The notes below the pieces were generated by a model, which searched no databases, was not told the DNA's origin, and saw only the letters and a program-made list of their open reading frames with translations. 41,011 bases of DNA, taken from an uncultured Alcanivoracaceae bacterium. GTDB taxonomy: Bacteria; Pseudomonadota; Gammaproteobacteria; Xanthomonadales; Marinicellaceae. Below are positions 1 through 8,488 of the stretch, piece by piece; within the stretch, counting starts at the first letter, position 1, and the number at the start of each line of letters is the position of its first letter. The position numbers and the translations under genes were made by a program. The stretch spans positions 1 to 41,011 of the forward strand of contig CAMZLQ010000134.1 of assembly GCA_947311585.1 (NCBI GenBank), written 5' to 3'.

Positions 1-311
1 ACGGCTTTTGGTCCAAGTCTAAATATACCTTTCAAATCCACACTAAGGGTGAGCAAAACCAAAGATGCAGGCAATAAATAACGTGAAGATACGTAATATA
101 AACTTTTGGCATCGGCATCTTCTATCAAGCCAAAGGTATTGAGTAAGGAAGGTAAAAAATAACACAACAATAATGCAGGAACGATGCCATAAAACTTTGT
201 CCAAAATTTTGTTTTTAGTTGTCCTGTGTAAAAAACCAAGCCTAAAATAGCCGCAAGTACGCCAAAAAGTACAGCATCGGATTGGATTAATGGTATAGTT
301 TGTTCATTCAT
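1..311 (-). CDS. DUF819 family membrane protein, N-terminal part (3' end outside window)
   Basis: Reverse-strand translation MNEQTIPLIQSDAVLFGVLAAILGLVFYTGQLKTKFWTKFYGIVPALLLCYFLPSLLNTFGLIEDADAKSLYYVSSRYLLPASLVLLTLSVDLKGIFRLGPKA, typical of DUF819/YjcL-like N-termini; runs off the window edge. Confidence 0.75.
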   Translation of the reverse strand, partial: MNEQTIPLIQSDAVLFGVLAAILGLVFYTGQLKTKFWTKFYGIVPALLLCYFLPSLLNTFGLIEDADAKSLYYVSSRYLLPASLVLLTLSVDLKGIFRLGPKA

Positions 312-332
312 TTTGCATTGTCTCTTTTACTT

Positions 333-851
333 ATGTCTATTCGAAAATTTAATAATATCAACCCAACAATCGCTGCCTCTGCCTATATTGACCCACAAGC
401 CTGCGTGATTGGCGAGGTAGAAATTGGTAAAAATTCATCAATATGGCCAATGGCTGTTGTACGTGGTGATGTAAATTTTATCAAAATTGGCAATAACACC
501 AATATTCAAGATGGCAGTATACTACATGTCACCCATAAAGGTGAATACGGTGATGGTGCTGCTTTGATAATTGGCGATAATGTCACCGTTGGTCATGGTG
601 CAATTTTACATGCGTGCACCATTGGCAATAGTTGCCTTATCGGCATGGGAGCCATAATCATGGATGATTGCATTATTGAGGATTATGCCATGATTGGTGC
701 AGGGGCAATGTTGCCCCCGCGTAAATGCGTTAAATCAGGTGAGTTATGGCTAGGAAATCCCGCTAAAAAAGTGCGCGATTTAAGCGATGAACAAAAACAG
801 CAACTGGACTACTCTGCTAGGCAGTATGTTAATCTTAGTAAAAAGTATTAA
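333..851 (+). CDS. gamma-carbonic anhydrase-like (left-handed beta-helix, YrdA family) protein
   Basis: Hexapeptide-repeat protein: AVVRGDVNFIKIGNNTNIQDGSILHVTHKGEYG...VTVGHGAILHACTIGNSCLIGMGA. Start moved from ORF start 300 to ATG 333 (MSIRKFNNINPTIAASAYIDPQA). Confidence 0.88.
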   Translation: MSIRKFNNINPTIAASAYIDPQACVIGEVEIGKNSSIWPMAVVRGDVNFIKIGNNTNIQDGSILHVTHKGEYGDGAALIIGDNVTVGHGAILHACTIGNSCLIGMGAIIMDDCIIEDYAMIGAGAMLPPRKCVKSGELWLGNPAKKVRDLSDEQKQQLDYSARQYVNLSKKY

Positions 852-852
852 G

Positions 853-3800
853 CTACTTTTTCTTTAAATTTTGGTATTGTTTTGCTGTCATGCCATATTT
901 TTTCTTAAATACCCGACAAAAATAAGCAACCGAACTAAAGCCACATTCATCACTAACGATAGAAACTTGGTACCCATCTTTTAGTTTCATACAAGCTTTT
1001 TCTAGACGATATTCTCTCAGCATATCCATGGGATTTTCATCTATTAAAGCTTTAACTTTTCGGTTTAGATGTCTTTCACTAACAGCCATTTTATCCGCTA
1101 AATCTGCTCTTTGGATGTATTCATTAGGATAAATTGTGCCTATAACATCTCTAAGTTTATCAATAAACTTAATATCCTGTTTAGCTAAATTTAATTTATC
1201 TAAACAGGTGTTGCTTTTGAAGGCCTGACTAGTTTTCTTTTGTAACATTTTTCGAATTGTTAAAATATTATCTAATTGAGCATGCAATTCTTTTGCATTA
1301 AAAGGTTTGGTCATGTAAGTGTCGATATTTTCACGCCAACCTTTAATGCGACTATCTGTCGTATTTAAAGCCGTCAATAACACAACTGGGATATGTGAAG
1401 TTCTGGGGTCATGACGTAAAACCCTTGTGACTTGATAACCATCCATTTCTGGCATCATGACATCACAGATAATAATATCAGGTAATTCTTTTAATGCCAA
1501 AGTAATACCAGCTTTACCTCGATTTGCTAGCAGACAATTAAACCTGTTTGACAAGATTTTTCCAATATATTCTTGCATATCTTGATTATCATCAATGATG
1601 AGTACACAAACACGATTATTTTTGGTTGCAAAACCTATTTCAGTCGTTTCTTCAATAATTTCATTGTAAGTATTGGAAACCAATTGATTGACCATTACAT
1701 GTGATGGTTCTATATCTTCTTTAATATTTGTTGTTGGGAAAGTTACGGTAAAGAGCGTACCCTTCCCCCATATACTTTCAAGTTTGACTTGTCCATCATT
1801 GGCTTGGGTGATTTCTTTAACAACTGTGAGTCCTATTCCTGTCCCCGCAATATTTTTGTGTGTTTCAAGTCGACTGAAACGAGCAAAAACCTTTTCAAAG
1901 TCTTTTTCTTGAATTCCCGGTCCTGTATCTTTAACTCCAATACTCACCTGTTTATCCTTAATTAGAGAATAAATACTGACTTTACCACCAGAATTAGTAT
2001 ATTTTAAGGCATTAGAAATTAGGTTTCCTACAACAACCTCCAAGCACTCATTAGTTGCATAAATACTTACATCGTGCTGATTATCAAGAGACAATTCGAT
2101 ATTTTTTTCCAAAGCTATTGGTCTGAAAGACTCATACAGCATTAAAAGTATAGGCTGCACAGCTTGAGATTCGCGATTAATTTCTTTGTTGTTTTCAGCC
2201 TGAGAAAGCTTTAAGATTTGTCCCACCATAAGCATCAAGCGTTTTGCATTGCGTTGAATCATTTTATGTTCTTGAGTGAATTTACTCAATTCTGGATTAT
2301 TAAGCAATTGTTCACTAGGCCCTAAAATTAAGGTTAGTGGCGTTTTAAATTCGTGTGTAATATTTGTAAAGACTTTATTTTTATAATCTAGCAACGCTTC
2401 TACCATTTGTTTTTGTCTATTGACTTCATGCGTACGAAGCACAACAATCTTTTCTAATGCGATTGCGTGTTTGCGACTGGCGATAGTTTTATAACGTATA
2501 AAACCCCAAATTAACAAAATCCCCAACAAAACATATATTGTATATGCCCATGGCGAAAACCATGGTGCTGGATAGACAATGATTTTCAAGGATTTATTTT
2601 TACCCCATACTCCATCTTTGTTGGCTGCCTTTACCTGAAATATGTATTCGCCAGGAGATAGGTTAGTATAGGTTACCTGACGATTTCTTGAGTTAGTGCT
2701 AACCCATTGATTATTAAGCCCAAATAATCTATATGCGTATTTAATCTTGGTAGATTCTAAATAATCAAGTGCTACGAATTCAAATCCAATAATATAATCT
2801 TTATGACTAAGTACAATTTCTTCAGTCTCATTAATTGGTTGCTCAAGTATAAAATTAGTTTTGGTTGCTTTGTTTACTAACACTCTCTGGTTTTGCAAAT
2901 AAAGCTTGGTTAAGAACGGAGAATAAATTTCCCTTTTGGAGTCAATTAATTTTGGATTAAACTTATTAAAACCATGTCTCCCTCCAAAATATAAATTACC
3001 TGAGGCATCATTAAAGCTGGAATTTATAAAAAAAGAGTTATTTAATAGTCCGTCAGAGTTATTGTATTGTATAGATTTGTTCAGCCTTGGGTCATATCGA
3101 ATTAATCCATCATCCGTCGCTAACCAAATTAGCCCTGAATCATCTGATTCAATAGCAGTAATATTTGAAGGATTTTGAAAATTTAACTCTTTGTAAATTT
3201 GTTTTATTAATTCTCCATTAGAACTCAAATGAAAAAGCCCTTTTTTACCAACCCCTATCCAAATAGAATCATCTTTATCGATATAAATACTGTAAATTGA
3301 ATCCGTTCCATAGGGTATGACATCCGTAGCAAAAGGGGAAAATTCATTATTCGATATTAATTTCACAATCCCTTGCGATGTAGTTACAAATGTCTCTCCA
3401 AAACTATTAGTAGATGCTGCATAAAATTCGGTATTTTGGCCTTTATAATTTTTAGCTTTGAAGGGCTTATATGACTTGTTTTTTGTATTGTATAAATATA
3501 AATTTAAATAAGTTCCCACCAACCGTGTGTTATTGCTCATATCCATTGAAAAGAATGTGATCTCATGAGTTGATAAATTATGCAAGTAAGTTGATTTAAG
3601 AGTTGTAAAATCTGTATAATATAGACCATTACTCGTGGAGGTCCAAACACCAGTAGAATCTAAATCAATAGAAAATACTGTATTACTTGTTGCAGGATTA
3701 GCAGAGTCTAACGCTATATATTGGCATGATTTTTTAGGGATATAGCGGATTAAGCCATTGTCAGTACCTAACCACCATATATTGTTTTTAATGTATTGAC

Positions 3801-4803
3801 TTGTAAAAGCAGTGCTTTTCGAACAAAAAATACTTTCCTTAGATTTAGTAAAGTTCTCGAATTGGGTTGATTTTAAATTTAACTGGCTGAGTCCATTATT
3901 AAAAGTGCCGACCCATAGTTGATTTGTACTATTTATAAATAAAGCATTGACTGCATTATCTGCAATTGATGCAGTTTTCGTGTCACCTTTGTATTGTGAA
4001 ATAGTTTCATTGGATATATGGTACTTATAAAGTCCGTTATAGACTGTTCCTATCCAAATGTGTTTCTCATCACTTACTAATGAAGTAATAACTTTGTCTT
4101 TCAAGATTATTTTAGTCGATTTATCTTTTTTATAAACATATAACCCACCATCGGTTCCTAAATATGTTGTGTTGTTGGTTTTAAAAATTGTACGAACGCG
4201 TAGATGGGGAATATTTATTGGATTAATATTCAAAATTTTTTTTTCGGTTATTCCAAAATAAATTAAGCCAGAATATGTGGCTAAAAGTAAAGTATCATCA
4301 TCTAATTGATTGATATCAGTAATCACATGATTTGTTAAAGGAAAAAAATGACTAGATGATGTGCTGTGAGTTAAGCTTATCTTATAAAACCCTTTGGTTG
4401 TTGCTACCCACAAATTTTTATTGTGCTCAAAAATTGCTCTAATTTTTACTTCAGCTTGATTAAGTCTATACTCGATAAAGACATCGCTTTTTAAATAATA
4501 CAGTCCAAATTTGTTTGTTGCGACCCATAGAGTATTGTTACTATCCAAAAATACTTTGTTAACTCTTAGGTGCATTCTTTTGTCGTTATTGACTATTATT
4601 GGTACTCTATGAGCGGTTATTCCATTAAACTTGAAAATTCCAGAATGGGTTGCTATCCATAAAAATTTATATTGATCTTCTGTAATTGAAGAAATAGGTG
4701 AAGAGGATAGTTTTTGATTAATAGGAGGGTAAGAAAATTGCAGTAAATCTTTACATAACACATGATTGTTAAACAAGAATAAAAATAAGAGATAGAACTT
4801 CAT
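853..4803 (-). CDS. hybrid two-component system regulator (HTCS): signal peptide, Reg_prop propeller repeats, Y_Y_Y domain, TM, HisKA/HATPase, receiver, AraC-type HTH
   Basis: Repeated W(I/V)(G/A)T motifs (IWIGTVYNGLYKY, LWVGTFNNGLSQL); H-box NITHEFKTPLTLILGPSEQLL; N/G boxes NLISNALKYT, DTGPGI, GTGIGLTVVKEI; receiver IIICDVMMPEMDGYQV; AraC C-terminus VSIVSDECGFSSVAYFCRVFKKKYGMTAKQYQ. Confidence 0.93.
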   Translation of the reverse strand: MKFYLLFLFLFNNHVLCKDLLQFSYPPINQKLSSSPISSITEDQYKFLWIATHSGIFKFNGITAHRVPIIVNNDKRMHLRVNKVFLDSNNTLWVATNKFGLYYLKSDVFIEYRLNQAEVKIRAIFEHNKNLWVATTKGFYKISLTHSTSSSHFFPLTNHVITDINQLDDDTLLLATYSGLIYFGITEKKILNINPINIPHLRVRTIFKTNNTTYLGTDGGLYVYKKDKSTKIILKDKVITSLVSDEKHIWIGTVYNGLYKYHISNETISQYKGDTKTASIADNAVNALFINSTNQLWVGTFNNGLSQLNLKSTQFENFTKSKESIFCSKSTAFTSQYIKNNIWWLGTDNGLIRYIPKKSCQYIALDSANPATSNTVFSIDLDSTGVWTSTSNGLYYTDFTTLKSTYLHNLSTHEITFFSMDMSNNTRLVGTYLNLYLYNTKNKSYKPFKAKNYKGQNTEFYAASTNSFGETFVTTSQGIVKLISNNEFSPFATDVIPYGTDSIYSIYIDKDDSIWIGVGKKGLFHLSSNGELIKQIYKELNFQNPSNITAIESDDSGLIWLATDDGLIRYDPRLNKSIQYNNSDGLLNNSFFINSSFNDASGNLYFGGRHGFNKFNPKLIDSKREIYSPFLTKLYLQNQRVLVNKATKTNFILEQPINETEEIVLSHKDYIIGFEFVALDYLESTKIKYAYRLFGLNNQWVSTNSRNRQVTYTNLSPGEYIFQVKAANKDGVWGKNKSLKIIVYPAPWFSPWAYTIYVLLGILLIWGFIRYKTIASRKHAIALEKIVVLRTHEVNRQKQMVEALLDYKNKVFTNITHEFKTPLTLILGPSEQLLNNPELSKFTQEHKMIQRNAKRLMLMVGQILKLSQAENNKEINRESQAVQPILLMLYESFRPIALEKNIELSLDNQHDVSIYATNECLEVVVGNLISNALKYTNSGGKVSIYSLIKDKQVSIGVKDTGPGIQEKDFEKVFARFSRLETHKNIAGTGIGLTVVKEITQANDGQVKLESIWGKGTLFTVTFPTTNIKEDIEPSHVMVNQLVSNTYNEIIEETTEIGFATKNNRVCVLIIDDNQDMQEYIGKILSNRFNCLLANRGKAGITLALKELPDIIICDVMMPEMDGYQVTRVLRHDPRTSHIPVVLLTALNTTDSRIKGWRENIDTYMTKPFNAKELHAQLDNILTIRKMLQKKTSQAFKSNTCLDKLNLAKQDIKFIDKLRDVIGTIYPNEYIQRADLADKMAVSERHLNRKVKALIDENPMDMLREYRLEKACMKLKDGYQVSIVSDECGFSSVAYFCRVFKKKYGMTAKQYQNLKKK

Positions 4804-4817
4804 GCTAAAAAAAATAA

Positions 4818-4849
4818 AAGGCTAGCATAGCACAAACCATACTAGCCTT
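4818..4849 (-). terminator. intrinsic terminator of the 4856-5200 gene, just before the HTCS start codon
   Basis: AAGGCTAG / CTAGCCTT 8-bp perfect stem; minus-strand RNA continues TTTTATTTTTTTT. Confidence 0.75.
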
Positions 4850-4855
4850 GTTGAT

Positions 4856-5200
4856 TTAATTATAAGGACCATTACCAATAGAACCACTAACGCCAACATC
4901 GCAATGAATTGCATTTGAATTAGCGACAGGGGCACCAATTGGAATATGTGGAAATGAATAAGTAGAGTTTGAAGTTGGAGCACTAAAATTTCTTGGGTTG
5001 CTCGCATGAACCCCGTCAATTCTTGCTTCACATTTGCTTTTTGCTACAAGAGGAGGTCCACTAACACCGCCTTCATCATAAGACACACCGTCAATTGTAT
5101 GGATACACCTCATTATTTGAAGGTTTTCCCCTGCGAATAAATTTATACTTATAAAAATCCCCATAGCCAAAGCCAGTTTTAATAATAATTTGTTTTTCAT
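4856..5200 (-). CDS. small secreted protein, unknown function, 3 Cys in mature part
   Basis: Signal peptide MKNKLLLKLALAMGIFISINLFA; SD GGAGAG before ATG; TATAAT at 5216-5221 (minus). Confidence 0.7.
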   Translation of the reverse strand: MKNKLLLKLALAMGIFISINLFAGENLQIMRCIHTIDGVSYDEGGVSGPPLVAKSKCEARIDGVHASNPRNFSAPTSNSTYSFPHIPIGAPVANSNAIHCDVGVSGSIGNGPYN

Positions 5201-5254
5201 TTTGTCTCTCCAATAATTATATAAAGTCAGTAAATTTTATGTGGTTTTTCATGA

Positions 5255-5303
5255 AAAAATACAATATTAACAAAAAGTACAAGTTTACGTCTCAAAAGTA
5301 CAA
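5255..5303. promoter_or_regulatory. three direct repeats AAAA(G/A)TACAA in the divergent promoter region
   Basis: AAAAATACAA 5255-5264, AAAAGTACAA 5273-5282, AAAAGTACAA 5294-5303; the last two identical and exactly 21 bp apart. Confidence 0.55.
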
Positions 5304-5379
5304 TTATTTGGTCTTTTTGTCTAAATATAAGTCCGAAAGCGACTAAGGTTTAAGTAAAATTTTCTGTAAAATGGCTCTA

Positions 5380-5399
5380 TTGATTCAATATTGTATCAA
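5380..5399. promoter_or_regulatory. near-perfect 20-bp palindrome (operator candidate)
   Basis: TTGATTCAATATTGTATCAA; 9 of 10 base pairs symmetrical; about 30 bp upstream of ATG 5430. Confidence 0.5.
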
Positions 5400-5429
5400 T
5401 TTTATTAACTTATATTTTGGAGAAAAATT

Positions 5430-5825
5430 ATGACGTTCAAAAAATCTTTAATTGCTTCTTTGTTGGTTGGAACTATATATGCAGGATCTGCAAGCGCAGG
5501 AATGACTTGTGAATATATTCATGCAGGTAAATCCATTTGTGAAGCTTTAACATCAAATAATCAAAATTTAAATTCTTATCAATGGTCACTTTCAGGAAGC
5601 GGTTCCTTCTCAGGAGGAACAAGCTCTCCATTTGCATCACCTATTTGTAATATGAATACATGTGATGTTCAAGTTATAGTTACTTATCCTGATGGTAATA
5701 CAACTACATCTAGTGCTACTATTCCAAGCAGTACATATTATTTTATGCCACCTAATGGGACAGGGACTGGAGGTACATTGCCAACGGGAATACCTGGATG
5801 CATTGGTACACATATTTGCAACTAA
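5430..5825 (+). CDS. small secreted Cys-containing protein, unknown function
   Basis: Signal peptide MTFKKSLIASLLVGTIYAGSASA; six Cys in mature region; Ser/Thr/Gly-rich; SD TTTGGAGAA before ATG. Confidence 0.75.
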   Translation: MTFKKSLIASLLVGTIYAGSASAGMTCEYIHAGKSICEALTSNNQNLNSYQWSLSGSGSFSGGTSSPFASPICNMNTCDVQVIVTYPDGNTTTSSATIPSSTYYFMPPNGTGTGGTLPTGIPGCIGTHICN

Positions 5826-5955
5826 AACCACTCAGGTGGGTAGGATGACAAAGTTTTACCTTGTAAGATATAACTAAAATACACAATTAACTAACACGGT
5901 AAATCAATATTTATCTAACTTACCATTACAGTTTAAAGCGAATATTCATAAAAAT

Positions 5956-5987
5956 AAAACTGCGTCACATAATGTTACGCAGTTTTT
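5956..5987. terminator. bidirectional intrinsic terminator between convergent genes
   Basis: AAAACTGCGTcACATaATGTtACGCAGTTTTT hairpin with A/T tracts on both sides. Confidence 0.8.
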
Positions 5988-6017
5988 AATTTACCTCTTA
6001 TACAAATTCAGACCACC

Positions 6018-7664
6018 CTAGTCTTCAAAAGAATCCACATAAACATAATCGCTTGCTGCAAATAAAGTAAATTCAATTAATGGTGAAATAGCATACCCAT
6101 TCGGAGCTGCTGCATCTTCCACATACCAACGTGCATAAAGAGTTGTGCCTATCATTGCTGTATCACTGGGTAATGCAATACTTAATGAGGCATGTCCATC
6201 AGTGGTATTTGATAGTTGTTTTGTTGCGTAATTTAATCCTGTTGCTGGTAAGGCAGTCGTGCCTGGGTCGGCTAAATCAACAACAAAAAATGAGTTGGCA
6301 TCACTTAGCGCATTTTCAACTGCAACGGTAAAATTTTGATTGCCAAGCAGTGGCGGTTCTATGGCTGTAACCTGTGGAATCTTTGCACTTGTTCCTGCCA
6401 CACCAGCCCCAGTAATTTGCGGCTCGCGTGAACTACCCGCATAAAGAGAAGGGTGAGCAAAAGGTCCTGTTTCATTTGTCACACGTGGATCGGTTAAGGG
6501 ACGACCCAAAAATGCCACTAAATTTGATTTTTGTGTGGCTGATAAAAACAAGGGTTGCATTCGTGTATCTAAATTTGGGTTGGCATAATCTCCACCACGA
6601 TCATAAAAATCAACCACTTCTTCGAGTGTCGAAAAACGCCCATTGTGCATAAATGAGGTTCTGTATTGTAAATTTCTTAATGAGGTTGTTTTAAATTTTC
6701 CTCTGTCAGCTTCAATCCCTGTTACAGCAAATCGTCCGCTGTCTTCTGCATTTGGGCTCACGCCGATATTTTGAAATTCAGTATTTGAAAACAGCGCACT
6801 GCTGTGGCACGTATTACACCCTTGAGATTGAAACAATTGAAACCCTGCTCTTTCTTGTAGGGTTAAAAATGAAGGATCTTGGTTCTCAATCATGGCATCA
6901 ATAGGTGCTTGATTCGAGTACAATGAACGCTCATAAGCCGCAATCGCCATGGCAATTTTAGGGGCTGTAATTTCATTTGTGCCAAAGACTTTTTTAAATA
7001 ATTGAAAATAATTTTGTGAATTAATCCATTGGGACATCTGGTCTGAAACCAATGGGCTTAATGCCAAGGGTGTGGATGTTTTAACGCTGTTTACGACGTC
7101 ATTCCAATTTCTACTGTTGTGTCCCATCTCTACTGGATTGGTTGGCGGTGCTAAAACTTGCGACTCTAACGCCGCTCCACTAATCAGAACTAAATCATTT
7201 GTGATTGGGTCATAAAATTGGCCACCAGCTCTGCCATCAAAAAACAATTCTGGTGCGTAGCCTGCATTAATCGAAGATGGTGCACGTCTGCCTGTAACGC
7301 GTGAATTATAACCATGTAAAGGGTTATATATATAGTTTCCATCTGCCCCGCTTTCTGGCACTCCCATCGAACCAGTTATATCGTCCGCCGTATTCATTAT
7401 GCCATCAAAGCCCGCATTGGTAGACAATGGATTTGAAACACTTGAACGGGGATCAACTCCTCCAGATGATAGGATGTGACAACTGGCACAGGCAACTGTT
7501 TTTGTTGCAGAGAGTTGTTCATCCCAATAAAGGATTTTTCCTAGTTTTACTTTTTCAGGCGTTGATGCATTGCCTGGAGGATCTACTGGAGGGCTTAAGG
7601 AAGGCATTTGTGCCATGGAAATAAAAGAGGTTAGTATTAAACCAAAAAAAATGACTCTGTACAT
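6018..7664 (-). CDS. di-haem cytochrome c peroxidase / MauG-family protein
   Basis: Two CXXCH motifs (ACASCH, GCNTCH), FKTTSLRNLQYRTSFMHNGRFSTLEEVVDFYDRGG; N-terminal signal peptide; C-terminal beta domain. Confidence 0.9.
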   Translation of the reverse strand: MYRVIFFGLILTSFISMAQMPSLSPPVDPPGNASTPEKVKLGKILYWDEQLSATKTVACASCHILSSGGVDPRSSVSNPLSTNAGFDGIMNTADDITGSMGVPESGADGNYIYNPLHGYNSRVTGRRAPSSINAGYAPELFFDGRAGGQFYDPITNDLVLISGAALESQVLAPPTNPVEMGHNSRNWNDVVNSVKTSTPLALSPLVSDQMSQWINSQNYFQLFKKVFGTNEITAPKIAMAIAAYERSLYSNQAPIDAMIENQDPSFLTLQERAGFQLFQSQGCNTCHSSALFSNTEFQNIGVSPNAEDSGRFAVTGIEADRGKFKTTSLRNLQYRTSFMHNGRFSTLEEVVDFYDRGGDYANPNLDTRMQPLFLSATQKSNLVAFLGRPLTDPRVTNETGPFAHPSLYAGSSREPQITGAGVAGTSAKIPQVTAIEPPLLGNQNFTVAVENALSDANSFFVVDLADPGTTALPATGLNYATKQLSNTTDGHASLSIALPSDTAMIGTTLYARWYVEDAAAPNGYAISPLIEFTLFAASDYVYVDSFED

Positions 7665-7759
7665 AAATTGTTAGGATATTTTTAAACTGCCGCATTATGG
7701 CACAAATCCATCCATTACATCTTGATATCCATTAACTTTTTAAACGTTTTACATCACTC

Positions 7760-8488
7760 TTATTGAAAACACATTTCTGCAAATTTTTGTAACAGAGTTG
7801 GTCCATTATTAACATCTTCTACCTCTGCAATTAATTTATCCGGATTAAGTCCTTCTTTTTTGACCTCGTCGTACCTCAGTTTGATATAGTATTTAATAAT
7901 CTCAGGAGTAAACTCAGGATGAAATTGCATTCCCCAAATATGGTTGTTATAACAAAAGCAATGGTGAGCATCCAGTTGGGTTTGACCGAGTATTTTTACC
8001 TCTTTGGGAAGGTAAGTTACTGCTTGTTGATGCGTGGCTTGGAGTTTGATGGATGAGGTTGAACAATTAATCAAATCAGCAAACAGCTTATCATTGCAAG
8101 CATCTTCAGCCAACTGTACGTCAACTTGCCCCATTTCCCTACCCTTTGGATTCCATTGGACGCTTCCACCTAAAACTTTAGCCAATAATTGATGACCATA
8201 ACAGACACCAAGTATTGGTAGACTTGAGTTAACAAACTGCTTAAGCCATTGTTGTGTTTTCTGACACCAATCATGGCATTCAGTGACCATGGCAGGAGAG
8301 CCTGTAATAATTATTCCAGCTATTTCTTCAGAATTCGGAAAGTTCTCATTATTGTAAACATGAACAACTTTTGTTTGTGATGCTTTTACTCCTAAGGCTT
8401 TGATAAAAAGCTCATCAAAATCCCCATACTTCTCTCGTGCTTTTTTAATGGATTGTCCTGTTTGCAGGATAATTATTTTTTTCTTCAT
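7760..8488 (-). CDS. class I glutamine amidotransferase (GMP synthase GATase-like)
   Basis: PILGVCYGHQLLAKVLGG nucleophile motif; IWGMQFHPEF. Confidence 0.88.
   Translation of the reverse strand: MKKKIIILQTGQSIKKAREKYGDFDELFIKALGVKASQTKVVHVYNNENFPNSEEIAGIIITGSPAMVTECHDWCQKTQQWLKQFVNSSLPILGVCYGHQLLAKVLGGSVQWNPKGREMGQVDVQLAEDACNDKLFADLINCSTSSIKLQATHQQAVTYLPKEVKILGQTQLDAHHCFCYNNHIWGMQFHPEFTPEIIKYYIKLRYDEVKKEGLNPDKLIAEVEDVNNGPTLLQKFAEMCFQ

Noticed and set aside
2530-2550. ATATATTGTATATG resembling the ATACA-N4-TGTAT operator
   Set aside because: Lies inside the HTCS coding sequence and lacks the left half-site.
4822-5031. ORF of 69 aa overlapping the 4856-5200 secreted protein
   Set aside because: Alternative frame on the same strand, runs through the terminator hairpin, no SD; the signal-peptide ORF explains the region better.
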